Shown: positions 53,471 to 62,563 of the stretch, one piece after another
Position numbering within the stretch: the stretch's first letter is position 1
Layout of the letters: every line of letters begins with the position of its first letter
NCBI RefSeq assembly: GCF_002245355.1
Contig: NZ_NOWF01000002.1
Span: forward strand, 62,001-126,000
DNA length: 64,000 bases
Direction: 5' to 3'
From: Paludifilum halophilum
Lineage (GTDB): Bacteria; Bacillota; Bacilli; Thermoactinomycetales; DSM-45169
Notes under the pieces: model-generated
Told to the model about the DNA's origin: nothing
Seen by the model: the letters and a program-made list of their open reading frames with translations, nothing else
Database searches by the model: none
Made by a program: the position numbers and the translations under genes

Positions 53471-54082
53471 ATGAGCAATGAATCCATTCAGGAAACTTAC
53501 CGCGTGGAATCCCTCGACCAGGCGGCGGCTCTTCTCAACCCCCTTCGGGGGGAAATTCTGACCCGATTGCAGGATCCGGCTTCCGCGGCAGAGGTGGCTC
53601 GGGAGCTGGGAGAAGCTCCCCAACGAATCAATTACCATCTGAAGGCGCTGGAGAAGGTGGGATTGGTCCAACGGGTAAAGAACCGACGGGTTAAAAACCT
53701 GGTTGAAGTTCTCTACCGTTCGGTGGCTCGTTCCTTTCTTCTGGCAGACACGTTGGGGATGAGCCCCCAATCACTGCAACGCCTGAAAGATCAAAGCTCC
53801 CTGGCGCATCTGATCCGGATCGCTGAGTCGGTAAAAACCGATGCTGTCCGCCTGATGGAACGCTCCGACGCCGATGAGAAAATCCCCAGCGCCACCCTGC
53901 AAACGGAGATCTCACTCCACAATGAGGAAGAACGTCAATCCTTCGTCGAGGAGTATGTGGAACTCGTGCAACAGCTTGCAGCTAAATACCGCGGGAAAGC
54001 TCCCCGAGAGGAGAGCGCTTCCTATCGATTGACACTGGCCGTTTATCCCCAACCCGGAAAGGATGATTCAAATGAGCCGTAA
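53471..54082 (+). CDS. ArsR-like helix-turn-helix regulator with C-terminal extension
   Basis: A 203-residue regulator. The winged helix (LLNPLRGEILTRLQDPASAAEVARELG, then RINYHLKALEKVGLVQRV) is close to ArsR/YdfH proteins. The 110-residue tail includes SLAHLIRIAESVKTDAVRLME and an acidic/coil region, probably for dimerisation or ligand. The RINYHLKALEKVGLV recognition helix is well conserved. ATG 53471 follows GGAGTG; upstream frame is open from 53405 but lacks a ribosome site. It overlaps a small ORF at 54072 and lies before clpP; targets unknown. Confidence 0.83.
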   Translation: MSNESIQETYRVESLDQAAALLNPLRGEILTRLQDPASAAEVARELGEAPQRINYHLKALEKVGLVQRVKNRRVKNLVEVLYRSVARSFLLADTLGMSPQSLQRLKDQSSLAHLIRIAESVKTDAVRLMERSDADEKIPSATLQTEISLHNEEERQSFVEEYVELVQQLAAKYRGKAPREESASYRLTLAVYPQPGKDDSNEP

Positions 54083-54287
54083 ACAGAACCGTGTGATCTC
54101 TTGGAAACCTTCATCCGATGTCGGCCCGGAAAAGAAGTCCGGTTCATCCGACGTCGAACCGGTCGTCTCCGTCTGGACCGTGGAACCGAAACCGGGAGAC
54201 AAACCCCTTCGAATCACCCAAGTATCTTCCGGATTCCCACGCACAAAAGCCGGGTATCAAAAGCCGACCATGGGATTGGCCGCCTAG
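54072..54287 (+). CDS. Short polar protein, unknown function
   Basis: About 71 residues, overlapping the regulator by 11 bases: [20 protein letters not shown], then [20 protein letters not shown] and a Gly/Pro/Lys-rich end. No transmembrane segment or known domain; probably disordered. GGAAAGGATG lies upstream of the ATG. Its TAG is formed by the first bases of the repeat at 54284, so that insertion may have trimmed its end. Translational coupling to the regulator is the main support for its being a gene. Confidence 0.45.
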   Translation: MSRKQNRVISWKPSSDVGPEKKSGSSDVEPVVSVWTVEPKPGDKPLRITQVSSGFPRTKAGYQKPTMGLAA

Positions 54288-54414
54288 AAGCATAGTGAAA
54301 AAGTCCCCTGTTCGGGAGGGTGGGGTTCCACACGGAGTGCCTTTGGCTCATCAGAACAACGAAACGGAGTGTGGACCCCACCCCGACCCACCAAGGACGT
54401 GTTCATCACCTGAT
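54284..54414 (+). repeat. Dispersed hairpin repeat, copy 2
   Basis: CTAGAAGCATAGTGA opens the element as in copy 1 (20885-21023 on the other strand). The stem is GGGTGGGGTTCCACAC (54318-54333) with GTGTGGACCCCACCC (54369-54383), one unpaired base. Where copy 1 has T-A pairs here are G-C pairs, so pairing is kept. The loop differs from copy 1 at two positions. The right terminal inverted repeat is degenerate. It ends 22 bases upstream of the clpP start and could be part of the clpP leader. Confidence 0.72.
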
Positions 54415-54435
54415 GATAAAGGAGTGTCCCCAGAG

Positions 54436-55017
54436 ATGAATTTGGTACCTACCGTCATCGAACAGACCCACCGGGGAGAACGATCCTATGATATCTACTC
54501 CCGCCTTCTCAAAGACCGGATTATTTTCCTCGGCGGTTCCCTGGATGATTCCATCGCCAATGCCGTCATCGCCCAAATGCTTTTTCTCGCCTCCGACGAT
54601 CCCGATAAGGATATCCATCTTTATATCAACTCCCCCGGCGGATCCACCACGGCAGGGATGGCGATCTATGATACGATGCAACACGTTCGCCCTGACATTT
54701 CCACCATCTGTGTCGGTATGGCCGCTTCCATGGGTGCCGTCCTCCTGGCCTCCGGCGCTCCCGGTAAGCGCTTGGCCCTGCCCAACGCCGAAGTGATGAT
54801 TCATCAACCCTGGGGCGGGACCCAGGGGCAAGCCTCGGATATTCAGATCCGGGCCAAATGGATGTTGAAGACAAAAGCGACCATCAACCGGATTCTGGCG
54901 GATCGCACCGGCCAGCCCCTGCGCAAAGTAGAGGAAGATTCCGATCGGGATTTTTTCCTGTCGGCATCGGAGGCCAAAGACTATGGGTTGATCGATCAAG
55001 TGGTGGCCAACCAATAA
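54436..55017 (+). CDS. clpP: ATP-dependent Clp protease proteolytic subunit
   Basis: Serine protease subunit, 193 residues. The catalytic triad is Ser in [17 protein letters not shown]-like context ([11 protein letters not shown]), His in [10 protein letters not shown] and Asp in the end region ([19 protein letters not shown]). [20 protein letters not shown] and [20 protein letters not shown] are diagnostic. AAAGGAGTG sits before ATG 54436; a longer frame back to 54118 crosses the repeat and is not translated. Followed by a strong terminator. Its partner ATPase is not in the window. Confidence 0.95.
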   Translation: MNLVPTVIEQTHRGERSYDIYSRLLKDRIIFLGGSLDDSIANAVIAQMLFLASDDPDKDIHLYINSPGGSTTAGMAIYDTMQHVRPDISTICVGMAASMGAVLLASGAPGKRLALPNAEVMIHQPWGGTQGQASDIQIRAKWMLKTKATINRILADRTGQPLRKVEEDSDRDFFLSASEAKDYGLIDQVVANQ

Positions 55018-55038
55018 AAAAACCGGCTTGCTGCCGGT
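55015..55038 (-). terminator. Terminator of the transglycosylase gene
   Basis: ACCGGC-AGCAA-GCCGGT stem and TTTTTTT on the minus strand (55015-55021), abutting the end of clpP. Confidence 0.75.
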
Positions 55039-55043
55039 CATGG

Positions 55044-55069
55044 GACGCCCTTTAACGGGCGTCTTTTTT
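55044..55069 (+). terminator. Terminator of clpP
   Basis: GACGCCC-TTTAAC-GGGCGTC stem followed by TTTTTT. Confidence 0.9.
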
Positions 55070-55099
55070 ATCGTTTTGTCAAAAGACAGATGGAAAAGC

Positions 55100-55969
55100 T
55101 TATCCGGCCTTTGGTTCAGCCTCCGGATCAGAGAACCCATCCGATACGACTGACAAGTCCTTCTCCATTGCCGTTTCCATTTCTTCGTGGGTGATCATCC
55201 TCAGCTCCGCCATCCGTTTTAACACGAGATTTCGTCGTTGAAGCGCTTTTTCCGGGTTTTTAATCGGCGAATAGAGTTCCGGAGATTTAGGAAGTGCCGC
55301 CAGCATGGCGGCTTCGCTCAAACTGATCGTTTTCTGCCTTCCATGGTGGGCACGGATCGTTTTTCCGAAATAGAGGTGGGCCGCTTTCTCAATCCCGTAC
55401 TCTCCGTGGCCGAAGTAAATGTTATTCAGATAGATCCCCAGAATTTCCGCCTTGGAATAACGACGCTCAAGGTTGATTGCGATGATCATTTCTTTCAACT
55501 TGCGGTTCATCGTTTTTTCATGGGTCAAAAACCCGTTTCGCGCTAGTTGCATGGTGATCGTACTCCCGCCCTGAACCATCTTCCCCGCTCGGAGATCCAC
55601 CAATAAGGCCCGTACCAATGAGAGAGGGTCGATTCCGAAATGAGACGAAAAACGGTGATCTTCGATGGCGATAAAAGCTTGCCGGACATAATCCGGCATA
55701 TCGCGGACAGCCACATACTCCTCATCCTCGGTTGTCAATAATGGACCCTTCCCGGGGAGGGAATCCGGTTGTCGCGGCGACAGTGCTTTTCTTTCACTCA
55801 TCAGAGCATTACCGGCAGAAATGACGGCAACTCCGCCCGTAACAAACAATAAGGATAAGACCATAAAGAGTGCAAAAAACGGTTTTAATCGGACGATCAA
55901 CCTCTTTTTATCCATAGCGCCCGGCGGCCGGTTTGTTCCCCTGTCGACAGAGAACTTCGTTTTGTTCAT
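55100..55969 (-). CDS. Monofunctional GT51 peptidoglycan transglycosylase
   Basis: A 289-residue glycan-chain polymerase with one N-terminal membrane anchor (LKPFFALFMVLSLLFVTGGVAVI) and only the GT51 domain. Motifs are AIEDHRFSSHFGIDP with the catalytic Glu, QGGSTITMQLARNGFL, RKLKEMIIAINLERRYSKAE and ILGIYLNNIYFGHGEYGI. The C-terminal penicillin-binding domain of class A PBPs is missing, so it is a true monofunctional type, not a truncation, as a neat tail follows. AAAGGAGGTG precedes the ATG. Confidence 0.9.
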   Translation of the reverse strand: MNKTKFSVDRGTNRPPGAMDKKRLIVRLKPFFALFMVLSLLFVTGGVAVISAGNALMSERKALSPRQPDSLPGKGPLLTTEDEEYVAVRDMPDYVRQAFIAIEDHRFSSHFGIDPLSLVRALLVDLRAGKMVQGGSTITMQLARNGFLTHEKTMNRKLKEMIIAINLERRYSKAEILGIYLNNIYFGHGEYGIEKAAHLYFGKTIRAHHGRQKTISLSEAAMLAALPKSPELYSPIKNPEKALQRRNLVLKRMAELRMITHEEMETAMEKDLSVVSDGFSDPEAEPKAG

Positions 55970-56123
55970 GACACCTTAACACCTCCTTTCAACGGGGGTG
56001 ATTGATCGCCAGCGTTTCATATTCGTCAGGAAACTTACTTTATACAATAAAGCATCTCCCGCGTTCTTTCCATGGAAAAACATTTACAGATCCTTTCTTT
56101 TTTGTAAGATGATTTTTCATTAC

Positions 56124-56152
56124 AAAAAGCCTGGGCTAACAGAGGCCCAGGC
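56124..56152 (-). terminator. Terminator after the cysteine desulfurase gene
   Basis: GCCTGGGCC/AGCCCAGGC stem followed by TTTTT on the minus strand. The remaining part of the 230-bp gap to the transglycosylase gene (55970-56120) holds its promoter region and no gene. Confidence 0.88.
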
Positions 56153-56200
56153 CTAAATATCCAGGAGAAACGGTTTATAAGCCCTTTCCAGGATCAATTT

Positions 56201-57337
56201 TTATTTTTGAAACCTCTTCACCACGTCCGCTATGGTCCGGGCGGCTTCCTGCACTTGCTCCTCAGTGTTCCCCTGTCCGAAACTGAATCGGATAGCCGAA
56301 CGGGTCTCTTCCTCGGGAAGACGCATCGCCTGGAGAACATGGGAAGTCTCCAGTGTGCCGGAAGTACAAGCGGAGCCGCTGGCACAGGCGATTCCTTCGA
56401 TATCCAGGTTCATCAACATTACTTCCGTTTCCGTTCCGGGGAAACTCAGGTTGAGAATATGGGGCAACACATCCTGGGACGGGCTGTTCACCGTAAAACA
56501 GACACCGGATATTTTCAACCCTTCCAATAGAGCGTTCCGACAGCGGACAGCCTGCTCCCGGTGTTCTTTGCGTGCCGTGTTGACGATCTCCGCAGCTTCG
56601 CCGAAACCGACAATTCCCGGAACATTTTCCGTCCCAGCCCGACGCCGCTTCTCTTGGACCCCGCCGTACATCTGCGGGAACAGGACAACATCCCGGTTCA
56701 TATAGAGCGCTCCCGCCCCTTTGGGACCGTTAATCTTGTGACTGGATACGGTCAACAGGTCGACGGGCAGCTTTTGCAGATCAATCGCTTCCATTCCGAA
56801 AGCTTGTACCGCGTCTGTATGAAAATAGACGCCCTTTTCCCGGGCGACACCACCCAGTTCCTGAATCGGCTGTAACGTTCCCACTTCGTTGTTTCCGTAC
56901 ATGATACTGACGAGACAAGTGCGTTCGTCCAAAGCATTTTCCAGGTCCTTCACATCCACCCTGCCCGCGGCATCCACCGGAAGATAAGTGACCCGAAACC
57001 CGAGCCGTTCCAAATAACCGGCGGTATCCAGGACTGCATGGTGTTCTACCCGGGAGACGATAATATGATCCTTATCCCGTTCCCGGGCCGCCAGAGCCAC
57101 TCCGGTCAATGCCAAATTATCCGCTTCCGTACCGCCGCTGGTAAACACCAGCCTGCCGGGATCAGCGTTCAGACTCCGGGCTACCTGATCCCGCGCCCGA
57201 TCCAGAGCATGGCGGACCACCCGGCCGAACCTGTGAACGCTGGAAGGGTTTCCAAACTGTTGGTCCAGGTAAGGGTGCATCGCTTCCCTCACCCGGGGAT
57301 GAATGGGTGTTGTTGCCGCATGATCCAAATAGATGGC
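56201..57337 (-). CDS. Cysteine desulfurase (YrvO/IscS type)
   Basis: PLP enzyme that takes sulfur from cysteine for tRNA thiolation and Fe-S clusters; 378 residues. MAIYLDHAATTPIHPRVREA, VFTSGGTEADNLAL, EHHAVLDTAGYLE, YGNNEVGTLQPI, HTDAVQAFG, VSSHKINGPKG (PLP Lys) and GSACTSGTLE (catalytic Cys in the loop) are all present. The AGGTGAAGAA before ATG 57337 fixes the start. It follows cymR, as yrvO does in Bacillus, but the usual partner gene mnmA is not beside it in this window. Confidence 0.93.
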   Translation of the reverse strand, partial: AIYLDHAATTPIHPRVREAMHPYLDQQFGNPSSVHRFGRVVRHALDRARDQVARSLNADPGRLVFTSGGTEADNLALTGVALAARERDKDHIIVSRVEHHAVLDTAGYLERLGFRVTYLPVDAAGRVDVKDLENALDERTCLVSIMYGNNEVGTLQPIQELGGVAREKGVYFHTDAVQAFGMEAIDLQKLPVDLLTVSSHKINGPKGAGALYMNRDVVLFPQMYGGVQEKRRRAGTENVPGIVGFGEAAEIVNTARKEHREQAVRCRNALLEGLKISGVCFTVNSPSQDVLPHILNLSFPGTETEVMLMNLDIEGIACASGSACTSGTLETSHVLQAMRLPEEETRSAIRFSFGQGNTEEQVQEAARTIADVVKRFQK

Positions 57338-57355
57338 CATTTTCTTCACCTGCAA

Positions 57356-57775
57356 TCAGATATAGAACATGTATGCATCTTGATTCCCTTTTGTAGAGTA
57401 GTTATTCAAATCCTCCAGTGTGGTGTGATCCAGCACCTCGGCGATGGAATCCCGGATTCGCCGCCACAGCTCCCGGCGGCCGGGATCGTCCTCTTCTGTA
57501 AACTCAACCGGACTGATCGGCCCCTCCAACACGCGTATCACATCACCGGCGGTAACCTCCTCCGGGGAACGGGACAACTTATATCCGCCATAAGCCCCCC
57601 GTACGCTCCGGACCAGTCCCGCGTTTCTCAGCGGTGCGATCAACTGTTCCAGATAGTGTTCGGACAAGTTGTGCCGCTCGGCGATGCTTTTCAGCGATGT
57701 CGGTTTATCCCCGTATCTTGCCGCTAAATCCATCATGATGGTAAGACCGTAACGTCCTTTGGTTGATATTTTCAA
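57356..57775 (-). CDS. cymR: Rrf2-family regulator CymR
   Basis: The cysteine-metabolism repressor, 139 residues: MKISTKGRYGLTIMMDLAAR, the HTH SLKSIAERHNLSEHYLEQLI, LVRSVRGAYGGYKLSRSPEEV and LEDLNNYS at the end. Two features separate it from the Fe-S sensor IscR: no CX5CX7C cluster motif, and a single ligandless core. TTG 57775 with GAAGAGGTG upstream matches the Bacillus protein's start. The open frame of the next gene (57705) overlaps its first 24 codons. Confidence 0.88.
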   Translation of the reverse strand: MKISTKGRYGLTIMMDLAARYGDKPTSLKSIAERHNLSEHYLEQLIAPLRNAGLVRSVRGAYGGYKLSRSPEEVTAGDVIRVLEGPISPVEFTEEDDPGRRELWRRIRDSIAEVLDHTTLEDLNNYSTKGNQDAYMFYI

Positions 57776-58457
57776 CAGGAACACCTCTTCCCAGCCACTG
57801 ATCAATCTGTCTTTCCCAAAATTGTATCGAAGTTTGCATCATGGGTCCAATCGATACGGAAAATAACAGGGTACCGATAAAAACCGGTCCGCCCAGGAGC
57901 CACCCCATGATCAGCACACTGATCTCCATCACTGCCCGAACCCTGCGGATCGGTTGACTCAGACGTTCCGACAGGACGATGACCAGACCGTCCCTCGGTC
58001 CTGCGCCCAATCGGGGGGCGATATAGAGACCGTTTCCGATGCCCATCACCAACAATCCAACCAAGAGCAATACAATTTTCGCCCAGATCGGATCCGGGGT
58101 CGGAATCCAACCCGCACCCAGTAAAAGGTCGACAAAAAAACCGACCAGGATCATGTTGAGAACGGCTCCAGGTCCGGGAAGCTTCTTGCTCAACAACGAT
58201 GCCAGAGAAACCAGAATGAAGCCGACGATCTGCAACCACATCCCCACTGTCAAAGGGGAGATATTGGCCAAACCCATGTGAAATACATCCCAGGGAGCCA
58301 GCCCCATCTCCGCTTGAATCATCATGACAATCCCCAGCGCCATCACCCAGATGCCCACCATAAAGGCTCCCCAACGAATCATCCAATCGCGCCAGAGCCG
58401 GTTTCTCCTTTTCTGATCCACTCCTGCTCTTCTCTCTAAGCTTTCCTCTGTCTGCAA
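57705..58457 (-). CDS. YczE/YyaS-family membrane protein
   Basis: A 250-residue membrane protein with about five hydrophobic segments: MIRWGAFMVGIWVMALGIVMMIQAEMGLAPWDVFHMGLA, GMGNGLYIAPRLGAGPRDGLV-like sequence (GIGNGLYIAPRLGAGPRDGL) and LIMGWLLGGPVFIGTLLFSV. The motif GAGPRDGL is the family mark. Function unknown; YczE of Bacillus subtilis affects surfactin. The last 71 bases overlap cymR in another frame, so its 3' end contains the cymR ribosome site. It lacks a clear ribosome site at 58457; TTG or ATG starts further in are possible. Confidence 0.8.
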   Translation of the reverse strand: MQTEESLERRAGVDQKRRNRLWRDWMIRWGAFMVGIWVMALGIVMMIQAEMGLAPWDVFHMGLANISPLTVGMWLQIVGFILVSLASLLSKKLPGPGAVLNMILVGFFVDLLLGAGWIPTPDPIWAKIVLLLVGLLVMGIGNGLYIAPRLGAGPRDGLVIVLSERLSQPIRRVRAVMEISVLIMGWLLGGPVFIGTLLFSVSIGPMMQTSIQFWERQIDQWLGRGVPVENINQRTLRSYHHDGFSGKIRG

Positions 58458-58623
58458 GGTTCAACCCTTCTTTTTTTCCAGGTGCGCGACTGCGTGAATG
58501 GTCGCCGAAAATAGTGTAACACACGGATTTCTCACCGAAAATATTCCACCGAGCCCGAATGCCTGTTCATGAAAAAACCCCCGCAGATGCGAGAGTCCTC
58601 CGCCTTCCGACTTCCGACAGAGT

Positions 58624-59976
58624 TTACCGGTGTTGCAAGGCACTGACGGCATCCACCAGACCGAAGCCGGATTCGGCATCATAGCCCTTTTTGTAGATAT
58701 CTTCAGCGGATTGCTGGATGATCGCTTTCACTTGAGAGGGTTTCAACTCGTTTTTACCGTGCTTGGCGATAATCACACCGGCGACGCCGGCCACTTTCGG
58801 AGCGGCCATCGATGTACCCGCTTTCCAACCGTAGGTGTGGCCGATCACCTCACCGTTTTCATCCAATTGCGGAACGGTACTCAGACAGAGGTACGTATCG
58901 TCCCTCCCGGTTCCGGTCTCCGGATCGTAGTCGGGACCCAAATCACCTCCCGGCGCCATCACGTCAATTTTTCCGACCCCGTAATTAGAATAAAACGCCC
59001 GTTCTTTGCCCTTGTTTCCAGCAGAAACCCGGATCAACAGATTGCTGGCGGGATCCCGTTTCGTGGCTCCATTCTCGTCAAACAGGTAGCGGCTGAGGGG
59101 ACCCGGACGGGTGATATCCGCATCAGCGTTCCCTGCGGAACCGACTACGGTCACCCCGTTCTGGTGAGCGTAAGCAATCGCTTTTTTAAATAAGTTGATT
59201 TCAGCGGTGATATCGCTGGTTTTCCTTTCTTCATCCTGCAAAAGCTCATAACTGCCCAAACTCATGTTGATCACGTCGTAATCCTGGTCCGCTGCATAAT
59301 GGATCGCCTCGGCAATTGTCGAAACGGCGGCTCCTCCGCTCTCGGGGAATACCTTGAGTCCGGCGATACCGAGTTCGGGACCGACTCCCAATACCTTGCC
59401 GTTGGCGGCGATGGAACCGGCGACATGGGTACCGTGCCCATGGACATCCTGAGCGGATTCACCGGGAACAAAGGATTTCGCATCCACGATATTTTCCTTT
59501 AAATCGGGATGCTCACGATCAATCCCTGTATCGATCACCGCTACAACGACATCCTTGGTGCCTTTTCCCCGGGGTTGATCAAAGCTTTCCCCGTTTCGGG
59601 TCACCTGTTGGATATCCCACTGGTATTGTTCATAGAGCGGATGATCCGTCTTTCCCTGAAACGCTTGCGATTCGGCGGTCTCTTGAACGACTTTCAGTTC
59701 CCGGCCTGCGTCGGACACTTTTTTGTATTCCCGGATCCGCTTTAAAAACCGGGGATCGTCGGAAGATGCTTTTATATAAGACAGGTCCGGATTTGTTTTT
59801 ACAACCGAACCCCCGGCCTCCTCCACCCAGGAGCGAGCCTGATCCGGCAAGCCGTTCCCCTTGAAATTGATGATGTAAGCGGTGTTTTCCCCGGCCTGTG
59901 CTGTTACCGTTCCCTCGGGCAGTGAAAATGCCAACACCATCGCCGCCGCTGAAATCATCACCAGTGCTTTTTTCAT
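58624..59976 (-). CDS. Secreted subtilisin-family serine protease
   Basis: A 450-residue S8 protease. MKKALVMISAAAMVLAFSL to VTAQA is a Sec signal, then an inhibitor-like propeptide (about 30-105). The catalytic domain has VVVAVIDTGIDREHPDL (Asp), DVHGHGTHVAGSIAANG (His) and YGWKAGTSMAAPKVAGVAG (Ser); the oxyanion Asn is in SAGNADAD. The insertion after the Asn region (RPGPLSRYLFDENGATKRD) and the YDPETGTGRDDTYLCLS loop are unusual. AAGGAGGTTTTTT-like AGGAGG precedes the ATG. Stand-alone gene; its 3' flank (58460-58620) has no clear terminator. Confidence 0.93.
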   Translation of the reverse strand: MKKALVMISAAAMVLAFSLPEGTVTAQAGENTAYIINFKGNGLPDQARSWVEEAGGSVVKTNPDLSYIKASSDDPRFLKRIREYKKVSDAGRELKVVQETAESQAFQGKTDHPLYEQYQWDIQQVTRNGESFDQPRGKGTKDVVVAVIDTGIDREHPDLKENIVDAKSFVPGESAQDVHGHGTHVAGSIAANGKVLGVGPELGIAGLKVFPESGGAAVSTIAEAIHYAADQDYDVINMSLGSYELLQDEERKTSDITAEINLFKKAIAYAHQNGVTVVGSAGNADADITRPGPLSRYLFDENGATKRDPASNLLIRVSAGNKGKERAFYSNYGVGKIDVMAPGGDLGPDYDPETGTGRDDTYLCLSTVPQLDENGEVIGHTYGWKAGTSMAAPKVAGVAGVIIAKHGKNELKPSQVKAIIQQSAEDIYKKGYDAESGFGLVDAVSALQHR

Positions 59977-60191
59977 AAAAAACCTCCTGGAAGAAAAAAT
60001 GAGTGAACCCTTATACTATTTTGTAAAACGGATAAAAACTCCTGCATGGACATCCCGATTTTTCATCAACCGATGGAAGAAAAACCGGTAACCATCGACC
60101 CCTATAAAGAGCGATCAGACAGACTCTGACGCATCTGTTACAATGGGGAGAAAGGATTTAATTTGGAACGGAAACGAAAAGGAGATGCAAC

Positions 60192-61514
<1,323 letters not shown>

Positions 61515-61517
61515 TCA

Positions 61518-61572
61518 AAACATCCCTGGATCGACGAGTTCTTTAAACCGGTCGAGCCGGGGATGTTTCCAT
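61518..61572 (+). terminator. Hairpin after rarA
   Basis: AACATCCC (61519-61526) and GGGATGTT (61560-61567) pair, with inner CGAC/GTCG pairs and TTTCC following; moderate terminator. Confidence 0.55.
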
Positions 61573-61608
61573 TCAAAGTCAAACCGCAAAGCTCACGGTT
61601 TCATCGCA

Positions 61609-61643
61609 TAAAAAAACCGTACCCTGTTTTCCCAGGTTACGGT
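61609..61643 (-). terminator. Terminator after the deoxyribonucleotidase gene
   Basis: ACCGTAACCTG (minus) pairs with CAGGGTACGGT and seven T follow (61609-61615). The last codons of the gene lie in the stem. Confidence 0.88.
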
Positions 61644-62218
61644 TGACGGCTTTGCTCTTGATATTTTTCTACATATTCATATCCTTCCGCCCAGCTCGAG
61701 ATCCGGGGCAAAGAGTAAGCAACATCCCGGTTATAAGCGGCATCCATGATCACCGTGGGAATCCCGGAAGCTACCAATTTATCCAAGTGTTGAGGGGCGT
61801 CCTCAAAAAACAGATCGACACCGACCTTCCGGGCGACACGGGCTTTATCTTGTGCCCCCATGACCAGATTGGTTCCATCGTAGGGAAATCCGTGTTTGTT
61901 AAGCCACTCCTCCGTAACGCGCAAAATCCGCTTCATCCCCGGTCGGGCTGTAATAAACACAATCCGGTGTCCTTCTTCCTTCAGCCTTTGCAGGGTAGCG
62001 GCGGCATTTTTCATCGGAACCGCCAAGGTGTAAATTTGGGGTTCCAGCTTCCGCCACAACGTCCTCCCCTCTTTTCGCGTCAACCCGAAGGCTTTATCCA
62101 AGTGAAATTCCTTGATGTCTTCACAGCGCACCGTCCGATCCAGCTCATCGTTAAAACATCGGACCGCAGCCTCCTGGGTATGCTTGATGGTTCCATCGAT
62201 GTCCACACCGATGATCAT
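61637..62218 (-). CDS. 5'(3')-deoxyribonucleotidase-like HAD hydrolase
   Basis: A 193-residue HAD protein: MIIGVDIDGTIKHTQEAAVR holds the nucleophile pair DxD, FITARPGMKRIL motif II, and DLFFEDAPQHLDKLV motif IV. This is the NT5C/YqfW family, which removes phosphate from pyrimidine deoxynucleotides. VFITARPGMKR is diagnostic for the family. No ribosome site stronger than GAGG before the ATG at 62218. Lies between rarA (convergent) and the 6S RNA gene. Confidence 0.85.
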   Translation of the reverse strand: MIIGVDIDGTIKHTQEAAVRCFNDELDRTVRCEDIKEFHLDKAFGLTRKEGRTLWRKLEPQIYTLAVPMKNAAATLQRLKEEGHRIVFITARPGMKRILRVTEEWLNKHGFPYDGTNLVMGAQDKARVARKVGVDLFFEDAPQHLDKLVASGIPTVIMDAAYNRDVAYSLPRISSWAEGYEYVEKYQEQSRQP

Positions 62219-62307
62219 GTTTTCCTCCCCGCTTCCATCCTCAGTATGTCATTGTCATTTATGTTTCCACAAGCGCTTTCATGTTAAAACTCAAAAGATC
62301 ATTCAAA

Positions 62308-62496
62308 AATAAAAGAGCCCCGTTATGCCGTGGCTCTCCTCAGTTTTGAACCTGCTCTCGGCAGGTGGGTGCCCTGCACCCGTGTTAACGAGTCCCTCAC
62401 GGGCATTCGCGCTCACAGGTGACCTCAGGCTCCCTTTGTAATGGTGTTGGCTCAAAACTATCGGTGGTTCACGCACATCGCAGGGCTCTCATTTGT
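62308..62496 (-). ncRNA. ssrS: 6S RNA
   Basis: The minus strand has a transcript of about 190 nt: GAGAGCCCTGCGATGTGCGTG pairs at its ends with the 3' part CACGGCATAACGGGGCTCT, leaving an open centre with CACCGATAGTTTTGAGCC facing GGTTCAAAACTGAGG and a GC-rich apical arm. This is the long rod with a central bubble of 6S RNA, which binds housekeeping RNA polymerase. A good promoter lies at 62503-62532, and the 3' end is a GAGCC/GGCTC hairpin with TTTTATTTTT. Position next to aspS agrees with the Bacillus 6S-1 gene. Confidence 0.8.
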
Positions 62497-62502
62497 TTTC
62501 TT

Positions 62503-62532
62503 ATAGTACCATAAGGGAGTTCTCATGATCAA
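62503..62532 (-). promoter_or_regulatory. Promoter of the 6S RNA gene
   Basis: TTGATC (62527-62532), 18 bases, TACTAT (62503-62508) on the minus strand; start about seven bases on, near 62496. Confidence 0.65.
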
Positions 62533-62563
62533 GCGAAACGTTGGATTCATTCGTTCCATTTTT

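Noticed and set aside
54118-54435. N-terminal extension of clpP through the hairpin repeat
   Set aside because: The extension is the translated repeat; ClpP homologues begin at the ATG at 54436, which has its own ribosome site.
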